Under the pieces are notes generated by a model, which saw only the letters and a program-made list of their open reading frames with translations, made no database searches and was not told the DNA's origin. Shown here in pieces: positions 42,906-55,017 of a stretch of DNA of 64,000 nt (its first letter is position 1; each line of letters opens with the position of its first letter). The stretch comes from Macrophomina tecta. Lineage: Eukaryota; Ascomycota; Dothideomycetes; Botryosphaeriales; Botryosphaeriaceae. The translations under genes were made by a program, and so were the position numbers. The DNA is taken from NCBI GenBank assembly GCA_024180945.1, contig JAKSGN010000023.1, positions 930,001 to 994,000 of the forward strand. Reading direction: 5' to 3'.

Positions 42906-45894
42906 GACGCTCAAGGTGATCCACGCGAACTTGGGAAAGAACGGGACAGCGCAGTACAGCCTACTAAACGACGAAGACCTTAGCGACTTTAGCATCATTC
43001 TCATCTCGGAGCCAAGCTGCTTTCGCGAGCCTGGCGGCAAGATCGTGGCAGCACTCGTCACCCACCCGTACTGGAGACAACTACTCCCGACAATGTCGCG
43101 GCACAGTCGCTATCCCTGCCGCTCCATGATGTGGATTCGCAAGGATATGTAAACCAGGCAGATAGCGGTGTCCTCGCCCGACATTACAGCCGCAGTTATT
43201 ACGCTGCGGAACCGGATCATTTTCGTAGCAGCCGTATACGTCGCCAACAAGGAGAATACGGCCGATCTAGAGCTCACCAGCACGCTTGACCACCTCCGAA
43301 CGGCGATCACACAGGTAGGAAGCCAAAGTAACGGGGTGCTAGAGCTTCTCATCTGCGGCGACTTCAACAGACACGATCAGCTGTGGGGAGGCGACCTTGT
43401 GTATGGCTCACCACGCAGCGGAGAGGGCGCGCCGATAATCGATTTCATGGAAGACTTTCATTTGCAGAGCCTGCTGCCTCGGGGCACGGTTACGTACGAG
43501 TCGGCCGGACACAGCTCTACAATCGATCTTATTCTAGCGTCTCCTCGACTAGCGGAAGAAATGAGCGTCTGCGACATCGCCGGCGCAACATACGGACCCG
43601 ACCATCTGGCCATCGAGGCCCATTTTGAGACTGACGTGCCTTATCAGCAACTAGAAGCGCAATGCACGTTCCGCAGTGCCAACTGGGAGGCCGTCAGAAG
43701 CGATGTAAGGAAAAAGCTTATCGAGGAGCCACCTCCGGATGCCCAAGACATCGAAAGCTTCACCAACGACCTATCCAGAACAGTATCGGCAGCCCTGCAG
43801 CGCTGCGTCCCCGAAGCCAGACCGTCACCATACGTGAAGAAGTGGTGGACAACGGACCTCACTCAACTGCGCAAGTCATTCACCTACTTCAGAAACCAAG
43901 CGAGAGCGCGCCGGAGGTGGGGCTCGCCGGACGCCTGGCTGGAAACACAGGCAAGGGAAGCGGCGAAGAGATTCCATGACACTATGAGGCGCCAGAAGCG
44001 AAGGTGCTGGAAGGACTTTCTCGCAGAGCCGACCAACATCTGGAAAGCGGCTAAGTATCTCACTGAGCCGGGAAGCAGCGGGCTCGCTCAGATTACACGC
44101 CTTGAAAACCAGGGCGGCTACACGGAGTCCTGCGAGGAAATCTCGGAAACACTGATAAAGAGCTTCTTCCCGGAGCTCCCTGAAGTGCAGAGTACTCAGT
44201 TCGAGGCGGCTCAGAGCCCTGTCGAGCAGATCGAACATGCCCCGCTGACAGTGGAAGAAGTAAAGGAAGCCTTTTTCCGGGCCAGTCCATTCAAAGCACC
44301 GGGCGTGGATGGGATTCCCGCGGTCGTGTGGCGCGAGCTCTGGCCAGTGGTTGGCAAGCATATCCATCAGCTGTTCAACGAATCTTTGTTGCAGGGCCGC
44401 TTGCCCAGTCGCTGGTGTGTCGCGAAGATTGTCCCGCTGCGCAAGACAGGAAAGTCAGCGGAGATGCCGCAAGGACACAGGCCAATCTCGCTGTTGTCGA
44501 CGCTGGGGAAAGCGTTGGAGTCAGTGGTGGCAGAGAGGATCTCTGCTCTGGCGGAAGAGCACTTCCTGCTACCCAAGAATCACTTTGGTGGTAGAAAGCA
44601 ACGGTACATTGTACAGGCACTGACAGTCCTCCAACAACGCATCTACGACGCGTGGCGCGAGGGCAAGGTCCTCTCGCTCCTGTCGTTCGACATCAAGGGA
44701 GCCTACAACGGCGTATCCCGAGACGTGCTCCTCCGGCGGCTCCGACAAAGAAGGATTCCGGAAGTCTTGGTGAAGTGGGTGGAAGCGTTCTGCTCTAATA
44801 GGAGCGCCTCAGTAGTGGTAAACGGCAAGACCTCCAGGGTCATGGACCTGCCACAGGCAGGGCTTCCACAGGGGTCGCCTCTCTCGCCGATATTATTTCT
44901 ATTCTTCAACGCCGACTTGGTACAGTCTGTCACTAACAAGCACAAAGGCGCTATCGCGTTTATCGACGACTACAGCGCCTGGATCACCGGCCCGTCCGCA
45001 AGCGAAAACGTGGCGAAGCTCCAAAGAACGGTGGTGGCGCGGGCTGAAGAGTGGGAAGCGACGAGCGACGCAACGTTCGAAGCGGAGAAGACGACGCTCA
45101 TCCACTTCACGCGGAACGCGCAGAGGCTGTCGGACCAGCCGATCGTAGTGAAAGGAGAGGAAGTATCCCCAAAAGCGCAGGCTAAGATCCTCGGCGTCGT
45201 CTTCGACCGGGAACTCCGATTTAAGGCCCATGCGGGGAGGATCGCGAAGAGGGGCGTCCAGGCAGCCCTGGCGCTAAAGAGACTACAGGACCTCCGACCG
45301 AGCAGCGTGCGCCAGCTCTTCTCAGCCACAGTAGCCCCAGCGGTCGACTATGCGGCTCCAATATGGGCGCCAGCCATAACGGCACCACTGATGAAATCAC
45401 TCGAGGCAGTGCAGAGGATCGCAGGCAGAGCAATCACCGGGACGTTCCGGACGGTAGCGCTGCCCATCCTCGAAGTCGAAGCAGCGATTCTACCTGTCGA
45501 GATCCGCCTCTACCAGCAACTGCTTCGATTTTGGGTCAGCTGCCACACTCTGCCGCAGAAACACCCGTTCTGGAAGCTGAAGCGTGCAATCGACCCGGCC
45601 AACAAGAGGTTCGTGTCCCCGCTACAGCGGATAATGCTGATGTCTAGAGAAATCGAGGCTGAACGCCTCGAAACGATCCGCCCGTTTACAAGAATGCCGT
45701 GGGCCGACAGGCCCGTTGTTCAGATCGAGTCTCTAGAGGCGGCAAAGCTCCGAGCCGGTTCACCGCCAGAATCCCAGGTGGCCATCTTCACGCATCGCTT
45801 ACAAATGAATGGAAAGGCTAGCATCGGCATATCTTGCGTAGACAGCAAGAGAACGACCGCCTTTGCTCACTCATCTATCGTCGGCAAAGTCTGA
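42898..45894 (+). pseudogene. LINE ORF2 (endonuclease and reverse transcriptase), interrupted
   Basis: An apurinic-type endonuclease starts at VIHANLGKNG with ISEPSCF, and continues after an in-frame stop at 43150-43152 with LLICGDFNRHD and STIDLILASPRL. RT blocks follow: APGVDGIPAVVW, SFDIKGAYNGV, AGLPQGSPLSPILF and the active site FIDDYSAW. The frame stops at 45894 within what should become RNase H. Homologous reading seems to resume in another frame just after (AELQAIQQAVELIHGTWST). Confidence 0.88.
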
Positions 45895-46687
45895 GGCAGT
45901 AGACACCCTTTTGCAGAGCTTCAGGCAATACAACAAGCCGTAGAGCTAATACATGGCACGTGGTCGACCGCGATGGCGACTGAATCACGAAAAGACCAGA
46001 CGGTAGGTATATGGATGGGCGGACGGAGAAGTGGCGAGCAGACATGCGTGCAGTCAAAGCAACGGCAGCATTTGCTCCAGCCACTGGAAGACTGATTACA
46101 ACCAAAGACTAAGAGCTCAATCCTTCTCTGAGCAAAGCAATCCCTTCTCCAGCCAGCCGTCATGCCGCTACAGGGACTGACAGCGCTCGGGAAGTGGTCT
46201 CGAAGGGGATGGTATGAGGGGTGCATAGAGGATAGCTCTATTTTCATATTTCCTTCCTTCTATTCCTCACGCCCTGTTTAGCATTATCTGTTAGTGCTTT
46301 TGTCCGTCTATTTTCAGATTGTCGAACAGGAAGGAGGAATGGCTTCTTTGGTCACAGTGTGCCGGGCTTCGAATGAACCGGGATCCTAATGTAGCTTAGC
46401 GTAGAATAGCGCTCCTTATCCCTATGGTCTGCCGAGGCCGACAGGGTGTATAAAGCATCATCATCGTCTTCTTCTTCTTCTTCTTCTTGGCATGTTAATA
46501 TTTTCGCCCGTTCACTGCTTAATAAAGCTGACTTCTCCTGTACATGTCATGGAAGCGCTGGCCTGTGCGCGCGCAAAATCTTGTAAACTGATTTATTACA
46601 GTAGCTAGAGCAATTTTCATTTTGTAGTCATAGTAAGCACTGTAAAAAGGGATAAAGAGCCTTTCCATCGGTTTAATAAAAATCTTA

Positions 46688-47391
46688 ATGATGCGGAATC
46701 ATACAGGCAGGCCTCCAAAAGCCGGGCATAAACCTAGGAGAGCCGAAAGACCGACACCGCCGCCAAAACCAACCTACGACCTAACTTTGTTCAATAAAGT
46801 TAGAAATTTCCTCCAAAGCAGCTCAATAATCCTAGCAAGTCACGACGAGCTTCAAGAACTACAGCACGATCTTCAGAATATGGGATTTTTCAGCGCAACC
46901 CCTCTTTGGTACAAGGGCTTCTACAGCCGTTGCTCTGAAGCCAGGCTAAGACACGTTGATTCGGAGAGCAAAGCAAAATACAATGTGCTTGAAAGAGCTA
47001 AGATATATCACAAACGATTATTGGGCCGTCATCCTAGAAGAGATTTCCTTTTGGGATATTCTGCTTTTAAGCCAGACGATCTAAAGGACCCTGAGAATGC
47101 TTTTCTGATGGACCTTTGCTAGTTCCTTTTAGGGACAAATGAGGGAGGAAGTCCGGAGAAAATCATAGAAAACTAGAAGCGGGAATAGAACAACCGGGAT
47201 ACCAAGATATGTTAAGGACCGAGCCGCACAAATGGAAAGAAATCGAGGAAATGCATAATCTCGCCGCGGAATTAGGGGAGAAATTTCCATTCGGACCAGA
47301 AGACCTAAAATTTAGAGGCAAGATAGAGCATCACATTACAAATATCCGTGAGATACTCGTTAGCTATCATAAAGCAAATAGTCAACAATAG
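46688..47391 (+). pseudogene. Decayed copy of the orphan family (copy 2)
   Basis: Two frames, 46688-47122 (144 codons, from ATG) and 47209-47391, together resemble the protein at 16800-17549. Aligned cues are a W...F...C..R core (LWYKGFYSRCSEARLRHVDS) and a C-terminal helix (HKWKEIEEMHNLAAELGEKF, then NIREILVSYHK). An intron between the two frames is possible, but no convincing splice pair was found, so a pseudogene is more likely. The N-terminal part is Pro/Arg-rich instead of acidic. Confidence 0.4.
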
Positions 47392-47452
47392 ACGATTGTA
47401 TTAGTGCAAGTACCCACCGCCCTTTTCTCTTAATTTTTCTCAGGTTGCCAAT

Positions 47453-47900
47453 ACAGTGACGTGACAAAAAGTTCTCGTACGCTTGCAAAGCATAAGCGAT
47501 CACCACCTCCCAACAAAGTCGCTGTTTCTCAACGCATGCTTTCTGTTGCTTATACAAAGTTGCTTTGGGGTCAAACATGACTGTTGAAAACGAATTTGGT
47601 GTTAATTTTTTCCAAGTACTTAGTATGCCATCCATCTGCAGCAATTACTGCCTTACTATGCTTCATACTACCCAGCACAGATTCGAATAACGACTGCGGC
47701 AATTACTCCCATGCTTCCTCTAGTGCTTTGCCTAGATTCTCGTTGACTGTATCCTCACCCCCAGATGCTCTTTTTAATTCTGGATAAAGTTCTAGAACCT
47801 TTGCTTTTAGATGCAAGTAGACGTGTTCAATCGGATTTAAATCCGGACTATAGGCTGGCCAATAGATAACACGTATACGCTTTTCTTCGAACCAAAAATG
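47453..47900 (-). pseudogene. Decayed Tc1/mariner transposase, 3' part
   Basis: The reverse strand reads YWPAYSPDLNPIEHVY and then LFESVLGSMKHS, with an internal stop. It matches 30300-30731. The outer end TACAGTGACGTGACAAAAAG at 47451 is a typical Tc1-type terminus next to TA. Confidence 0.8.
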
Positions 47901-47984
47901 TTACTGACTTTAATAGCCGTATAAATAGACACGTTATTCTATATAAATAGCATGCCTCTTCGCTAAATAGTTGGTATATTTTGG

Positions 47985-48799
47985 ATGGAAAATGAGCTCA
48001 ATCACCTCCGTTATGCTATTGGATAGTATATTAGCTTAGTCATTCATTCATCGATTCCGACCAATCAAGCGCAAATTCCATCATAGACCAATGGAATCTA
48101 GTCCACCGAATCCGTTTATAGCTCCGAGCCGCAAATAAACTGTCACAACGGCGCCCATTACTCTTTTACTTTTGTCCTGAACGATTCTTAATGTCCCCTC
48201 GCTTAAACCTGTGGCATGAAGGGAATTGTAGAGAAACTTTGAGGGAAATTAAACAAAACGGGTGGCTTAACTGGCCCATCTGGCGAAAACGCTTAAATCT
48301 TGCCTATACTCTTATAACATAGCAACGATGCCTTAAGGGAGGGACAGAATTTTGGAGACCCTACGAATATATTTACCTTGACCGCTGGCCACAATCGTTT
48401 TTTAAGCCTACGAAGAATCGTGTTGTGTAAATGGCCATAAAGGGACATTAAATATCATATGTGACGCTATTACTTATATTGAATTGAAAAGTTACGAAAG
48501 AGGAAAATTAGAGTCCGAATGCAAGCAATATTACAAGAAGCAAACCTGCCCATGTGTTTCTGTCCCGAAGCACTCAACATCGCAATCAATCGAGCGCATA
48601 TCAGTGAAAACCTCACTTTACGCGATCTCAGAGAAGTTGATGGAATTTGCGCTTGATTGGTCGGTCTCGATGAATGAATAACTTGATTGCTTGGTCGTTG
48701 AGGCGCTCGTGGTGTTGATCCCCAAGCCGTCTCAGAATGAATGACTAAGCCAATATACTATCCAATAACATAACGGAGGTGATTAAGCTCATTTTCCAT
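47985..48799. mobile_element. Non-coding element with about 60 bp terminal inverted repeats
   Basis: 815 bp. Left end ATGGAAAATGAGCTCAATCA, right end the reverse of ATGGAAAATGAGCTTAATCA. Pairing continues through ACCTCCGTTATG.TATTGGATA to about 60 bases. A second inner inverted block (CCGACCAATCAAGCGCAAAT) lies near both ends. No clear target duplication and no coding frame. The end sequence TGGAAAATGAGCTC recurs at 50255. Confidence 0.75.
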
Positions 48800-48835
48800 G
48801 AGAAGTTAAACCTGTCACCAACTCTACCTTCTCTG

Positions 48836-49240
48836 TGAAACTAGAGAACCTTTTGGCTGCGCTTCCTACGTCAATTTCCCTCATCAACGCAGAACGTCTG
48901 CAAATAAGTTCCAACTTAGAGCTCAGAAGGGAAAACCTGTTGGATATGAAGGAGATTCGATTTATCGGGTTTACCTTCCAGCCAAACATACTGTTGTCCG
49001 AAGCTCCCATGTCATATTTGATGAAGCCGCGGTCAATCTTCAAGCAACCCTTGACGAGCAAGATGAAATTGGTGAATACGTCTCACTACCCTTGGATTCG
49101 GATGGTGGTATAACATTACCACCGGAGATTCCATCTCGACAAAAGGGATCAATGACTACTGAGACTGGCCAACCAGAGCCAATGAGAGGCTCTTATGACC
49201 ACCTACCATTAGTTTCGGTTCACAGTCCTCACTTCACATA
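48836..49240 (+). pseudogene. Ty1/copia pol fragment
   Basis: The frame through KPFGCASYVNFPHQRRTS, KGKPVGYEGDSIYRVY and VVRSSHVIFDEAAV is the integrase C-terminal segment of copia polyproteins (FGC.AYV, GY....YR, V..S.DV.FDE). Only this segment remains. No LTR pair or reverse transcriptase was found nearby. Confidence 0.75.
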
Positions 49241-49569
49241 AAGCGACGATCAAGTAGTTCCGGAAAGGATCGGCCTTAACCTGAAGGATAATGGGAACTT
49301 ACTAGCCTCCCCTCTTCTTCAGTAAGGAGTTTCACATTTGAATTCTATGTAGTCAGCCTTTTACTATGCTTTGTAAAGGGCATGTAAGGGTTAAAGTCAC
49401 AATGGAGGATCTCGCTATTAGCTATAAACCGTAACGTAATCCTGTATTTACTAATATACCATTAAACTTCATATTAAAGCTTGTCCATGGTGTCTTAAGA
49501 GACTTCCAGTGATACGGAAAAACCTTACAGTATAGGAATGAATCCCATCCGACTTATACCACTGGCAAA

Positions 49570-50000
49570 AGCCGAAAATACCAGGCAGAGTCCTAACATG
49601 ACAGAACCTAAATCTACCAAAGCAACCGAACCTCGTGCAAAAGGTCAGTTTAATTAAACGAGCATTATGATGGAGTCGCTTACAAGGCCATGAAAGGGAA
49701 TTCGGAGAGAACTAATAAATGCCAAGTGTGCGGCCTTGCTTTCTCAAGATCTTATAATCTTAAAGCGCACGAACAAACGCACAATCGTGACCGTATCCGG
49801 TCTAACAAATGCTCGCGCTGCAACAAAAGCTTTTATCGAAAAGCAGATCTCCAACGGCATCAAAGTGTCAGAAGCTCCTCGATGAACAGATGTTAGCGTT
49901 AGTTCTAATTCAAACATATAGGTGCACAGAGAAAAATTATTTCAGTGTGATAAATGCGATGCAAAGTTCTCGCGTAGTGATATTCTTTTAAGGTAATCAT
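49570..50000 (+). pseudogene. Decayed C2H2 zinc-finger gene
   Basis: Two fingers are readable at 49690-49896 (CQVCGLAFSRSYNLKAHEQTH and CSRCNKSFYRKADLQRHQ). After a frame change, part of a third follows (FQCDKCDAKFSRSDILLR). A short upstream frame (from about 49539) could be a 5' exon. The frames do not join cleanly, so I treat this as a relic, possibly of a transcription factor. Confidence 0.5.
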
Positions 50001-52699
50001 CCCCTCTAGACGCGTGATTGGCTTTAAACTTGGATGAGCTGACATACTTGCAACAAAGGCATGAGAGAATGTACTGTCTTCAGAAACAATCGAGTGGATT
50101 TCCCGGGTAGCAGGGTGGATTAGGGACCGGCAGAGAAGTTAATAGTGCAATTAATGTTCAAAAAAAGCCTCAGCTTTGGTGGTCAACTTCGATCTCTTGT
50201 GGGTTAATAGTGAAATAGCTTCTGTTTTAGGGATGAAAGGGATGAGAATCAATGGAAAATGAGCTCTATCAATGACTGATCTATGCGTTATTGTCTGACT
50301 TGTTAAAAATTCTCCTTGTCTCCGTTATAGTTCAAACATCTAAAGTTGCGCCACTTGTTAGAGAGGAGAACCGCCAGAATTTCTATCAACAGCTTCGCCG
50401 GTTGGTTCCCATCGTTAGGCTCGCATGGCCGTCGTCTAGCAGTTGTTACTGATGGAAAATAGGCACAATCACCCCCATACAACCATTCTCAATCCGGATC
50501 ACAGGAAGACCTCTTGGAGGGCTTGCAACGCTCACATTACTACAAAAGAAAGCGCACAGCAAGCTCTCCGCTTCAGTCCCGTGGTAGGTCCTATGACCCC
50601 CGCGCCTGGCCATCAGCCAGCAGTCTATGTCTACCTCCTGCTTACCATTCCCCACTCCAAACTATTCACTCTAACGTTAATAGCCAAAACGCCACCTTGG
50701 CGCTTTCTTTGTGACAGTGGCATCAAGTTAAGCACCCCTGCACCAGGAAGATCGGCAACCCGGGGACAGAAGCTCCATTATATAGCCGGAAGATAGTTAG
50801 ATAGTAATGCTCAGCAGAAGAAGGGATTTTTCAACCACAAGCCAGCACAGCCAAGGTACGAGTCCCTGCCGACCAAGGCCTCAGGGTTATATCGACTAAG
50901 AAAATATGCCACCAATCTGTGACCACGGGGAAAACCTCTGGTTCCTTATAAGATAAATCAAACACAAGCCCAAAGGTACCCAGATCTAAGTTACATTAGG
51001 AGGATAAATCGCACAATCAGTCGAAAGAAACCAGTGCTCAATAAGAAAGTACCACAAGAAGCTACGCTGAATTAAACCTGAATGAGAAAGTTAGCCAAAT
51101 GGTGAAACAACACCAATGCCTCTACAGGGCAGTTTCGATAACGATCACAGCAGAACCAAGACCTCCCATAGAGATGTGGTCATTAGTAGCACACGGCCAA
51201 TATACAAACCAGTCGAATTCCTAAGCGTTGGAATACTTCGGTTTTTCCCTGCTTGGAAGGATTACTATTGTTGGAAGATGTGATTCAGTAGTGTTTTAGG
51301 ATTCCTAGGCGTCTTGGATTTTGTACATACCAGTATTGAAAAGCGAGCGAGTTACAGCACCATTTCACCCTAGCAGCTAGAACAGGTATAAGAGGAGCCC
51401 GTATGGCCTCCCTCTACTAGGAATGCCAATCTATGCCAACTTTTCTTCATCAATTGTATTGGGTTGTCAAATTGGACTCTTTTCAACAAAACATTTTCTC
51501 CCTCAAAAATCTACCACAAATTCACTCACCCGAACCCTTGCTACTACTCAAATTTTTACCACATGCCTTTTACTCATTTCGACCGCCGAATCGATTCCTA
51601 TATACGTTAAAACGGTTTCTTTAATTTCTTAAATCCTTCTTAAATACAAACCACTCTACTAAAACTTTATTCCCCTACACTACCTCCAAACTCTACTTAC
51701 CCCCCTCCCTATTTACTTCTCTATTTGTTGGATCAATCACGTGTATTTGGCTTTCGCCAAGTGTAGTCTATTCAGGAGAGGATAAAAGGCCACTCCATGG
51801 CCGCTCTCCTCCAACACCATGCCAATTCATCCCATTACTACTGAATAAGCTGTCACATCACTTGTTCGAACACTATTATACATTAACTCTCCGCCCATTT
51901 CGCCATTGCAATCAATTCCTACGCACATAAATATAATTTAAGCGGATCCTCGGACCGGTTTTATACAGTATACTAACCGCCCCGCCAAAACTTTTTCTCC
52001 CCGGCGACCCGAATCGTCACCACTACCCACCATTCTGCCCCTCGATCCCTCTACCGCTTACACGTAACCGAACGCCGAAATCTACTCTAAATTTGGCTCA
52101 TTTAATATCTAAAACTGTCAAACATTAAGCGTTACAGGACTATCCGCGGCTTACTAGCCGGACACTGTAGTATAAAGGGGATCCTCCCCCACCACTCGTT
52201 ACACTCTTCAGGAGCATCGTCAATTCATTCTCTACTCATTACAAAGTCTTACCAAAACTGCACTGCCTTATATAATGTATATGTTGCAATTCAGCAGTAT
52301 TGGTAGCATCATCAGTACAATTCAATGTAGCAGTGGCATAGCCACACTCGGTGACCGTTTAGTAGAGTAGCTAATAAAATGATTGTCAGCACTGTACTAG
52401 ACTGCTATGCTTCTAGCAGAAGAGCCATACTCTTGAATAGTTATGATGAAATTGGTGGCGAAGCATGATATTCCTGGTAATAAGCCGTGGCAGGCGGGCG
52501 GGGCCCTCTTATACCTGCTACGGCCAACCTACGCTGCTGAACTTAAATACACGAAACTTCCAACGAGTTGGCTCTAGAATTCGGCGGTCATGATTTTTCA
52601 CATACTATTCTGCCGGTTCAGATAAGCTACTACTAATACATGACGTAATTTAAACATTACTCGCAATATGCGATTATGTTGTAAAGGCTATTGCTTAGG

Positions 52700-52748
<49 letters not shown>

Positions 52749-52816
52749 TAAAAAACATATGTGCAAATGGTCATCTCTCTTTTGTCTTGATTCTTTTCAG
52801 AGTGCCAATAGCGGAT
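50001..52816. other. AT-rich relic DNA with LTR-like fragments
   Basis: No convincing gene. TATA-like promoter fragments recur (GGTATAAGAGG at 51385, reversed at about 52510; GATAAAAGGCC at 51780; TATAAAGGGG at 52170), as does ATGCCAAT. This suggests several decayed LTR pieces. Small frames at 50443-50796 and 51423-51632 are not supported. Confidence 0.4.
52700..52749. repeat. CA/TA microsatellite
   Basis: A run of CA units passes directly into TA units. Confidence 0.9.
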
Positions 52817-53629
52817 ATGAGCACATCATCTGCTCACAAGTTGAAGAAACCCATTTTTGTTCCGCAACTTGACTCGGACGAATTTCTAGAACGCACACTA
52901 TTAGAAAGTTTTCCTGAGGCTACTACAGTACACGAAGCGTGCGTCCTAATGCTTTCTATTTAGACATCGCCACGCTGCTAATTACTATCTAGGCTTGGCC
53001 TATTTCATAGAGATTACCCCGACCGACTCTCTGATGACGATGCGGAGCAGGTATATTCAACAATCGTTGACTTAGCAGAGAATCAGCTAGGATCAGATAT
53101 CCGGAATCAAGTTCTGGCGGTCTTCGCTTTGACAGCTGTTTCCATAAACAGCCAGAGCGTGTTTTATATTCCCATCAATTACTTCTCTGGAATAACTGAC
53201 GGGAATGGCATTTTCTACTTTGACAATGGATTTATACACGTTTATAGCTAGCTCCGGGAATACATCGCCGATCGATGGAGTAGGGACGACTATAAAACTG
53301 CCGTTATAACTCAATTGCTCCAGTATCTCGCCGAAGCAAGCAAGGATGGTTTCACGGACGTAAGAAGGCTGAAGCAACCCCTTTCCCACGACGTCGTTAT
53401 GGAAATTATAAACAAGAGGTCAACCGGCATGATAGCGGAAAGGGATTATGCACTATTCCTCGAGGCAGCGCAGGCGTTCCAGGAAATACGTGTCGATAAG
53501 GCGGGCGCTCATCTGAGGGGTGTTCTCGAGCAGTCAAAGGTTCTCTTGCGACCCGTTCTCCGCGCGCGGTGGGTCAAGTGCCCATCATGTAGGCATTTCA
53601 TAAACGTGCCTCCAGATGTGGTATCCTGA
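52817..53629 (+). CDS. Protein of unknown function, three exons
   Basis: Exons 52817-52938, 52993-53158 and 53252-53629, giving 221 residues. The two introns remove all in-frame stops, and their ends (GTGCGT...CTATCTAG, GTGTTT...TATAGCTAG) keep phase; the second has an ACTGAC branch site. The protein is mainly helical (DDDAEQVYSTIVDLAENQLG; AERDYALFLEAAQAFQEI) and ends with a CPSC pair close to the C-terminus, similar to the tail of the BTB protein at 25690. I see no BTB core, so no family is assigned. A truncated relative is possible. Confidence 0.55.
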
Positions 53630-53789
53630 TTTATTCCTCCCTGGCGCAAGTTGTATTCAGGTTCCGAGACTGTGGCATTGCGTATCCATAAGAAAAGAAA
53701 ACCGTCAACGAGCATTGCTCAATCATATTCTTTTTCCGCTTTTTTTTTCTTTTCTTTTTTTTTTTTTTTGGTTAAGCAACCGGCTCTTG

Positions 53790-54700
53790 CATTTCTAGTT
53801 AGTCTCAATTGGATTAAGGTCTGGTGAATAAGCTGGCCAGTGAATCAAGCGTACGTGACGCTTAACCAGCTCCTCCAACGTAATCTTCGCAGAATGTGCT
53901 GGAGCGTTGTCTTGCATTAACACCAAATGCGGATTTATGCGTATCCAGCCATTAATAAGCAGTATAATCCTCTCGCAATAAGACTGCCTATTGATAGACC
54001 CCTAGTCCTTTTCCCAGAAGAGACAGGGGCCCTTTTCGCCTCCAGCAAAGGAGCCCCAGAACATCCAGCCTCGTAGTTTACGGTGTTTTTCTAAAACACA
54101 CGTCTCATCCAGCTCCTCGCCCTTACGCCTAGTAACGTACTGCTTCTTATGCCTCCCTCCAGTTATCCACGTCTCATCGGTCCAAAGAATAAGAGACCAG
54201 TCCTCTAGCGTCCAGTCTACATGCTCTAGGGCGAACTGGAGCCGTGCCGCCTTATTCTCTTCGCTAAGAGGCGGCTTGGAGCGTGCAACGTAGCGCTGGA
54301 AGCCACAAGCAGCGAGTGCGCGGCGAATAACGCCTTCGCCTACACGCCAGGAGGCGAATGGACCGTGGGCTAGCTGAAAATATGATAGTAGTCGATTGCT
54401 ACGACTACTGCAGACGAAGACCTCCAACTGATTACTCTGCTGCTTAGTCAGGCGCCTACGGCGGCCACGGCGGTGTTGAGGTGTCGGGTGTCCAGCTGCG
54501 CAGGCGGTTTGTACCTGGCGTAGCGTAAAGCCGGTGTGGGCAGCAATCTGCGCGTAAGACCAATTATTTCGCGTAAGGTAAGGTATTGCAGGCGCTGGTC
54601 TCGTGTCAAATCAGGCCCCTTATGGCGTTTGGCGCGTTCTTCGTTGCTGCTGGAGGAGGAGGAGGAGGTGGTGGTGGTGGCCGGCGTGTCCATGGCTGTG
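53790..54700 (-). pseudogene. Decayed Tc1/mariner transposase
   Basis: The reverse strand has LILWTDETWITGG (first acid), LVLMQDNAPAHSA (second) and WPAYSPDLNPIE (third), with an internal stop near 54002 (EKD, stop, GSINRQSYC) and a frameshift near 54440. The N-terminal end runs to about 54690. It is a different lineage from the relics at 30094 and 47453. Confidence 0.85.
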
Positions 54701-54959
54701 ATCGCTGGCCAGCGACGTGAGTATAGGAGGCGTAAGATATATTCTTAGCTAACGAAAGTTCTGGAGAATTCTGTGTACTATGGTTGCAGGCGTAAATATT
54801 GTTAGCGCGGCACGGAGTGGGCCGGGACGCGCGTGCCACGCTACGCCTTTTGCACGTAAATTTGTACAGAATTCTCCAGAACTTTCGTTAGCTAAGAATA
54901 TGTATTACGCCTCCTATACTTACGTCGCTAGCTAGCGATTATAGCTATAGATACGCCGG

Positions 54960-55017
<58 letters not shown>
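54640..55017. repeat. Long imperfect palindrome at the 5' end of a Tc1 relic
   Basis: Arms 54640-54775 and 54866-55017 are inverted copies (CGTAAGTATAGGAGGCGTAA, then TTCTTAGCTAACGAAAGTTC and TGGAGAATTCTG), with a spacer of about 90 bases. The spacer's GTGCCGCGCTAACAATATTT motif recurs at 55196 and 55281. It probably represents two element ends head to head. Confidence 0.75.
54961..55017. repeat. (TAC)n microsatellite
   Basis: About 19 TAC units within the right arm of the palindrome, facing a GGTGGTGGTGG run in the left arm. 55018-55936 holds no supported gene. Confidence 0.9.

Larger units (their letters stand above)
41530..46490 (+). mobile_element. Nearly full-length Tad1-like LINE, mutated
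   Basis: About 5 kb: a (CAT)n tract at the left junction, then ORF1 (gag-like) and ORF2 (endonuclease and RT). A 3' untranslated region and a tandem CAT/CTT tail end near 46490. The 5' end is truncated, since ORF1 is open right up to the CAT tract without an ATG. Lesions in both ORFs make it defective. The same 3' end is found at 14373-14534. Confidence 0.88.

Noticed and set aside
50443..50796. 117-codon frame
   Set aside because: No domain, in a relic-rich stretch, with no splice or start support.
53093..53389. 98-codon minus-strand frame
   Set aside because: It lies wholly opposite the three-exon gene at 52817-53629, which explains the region better.
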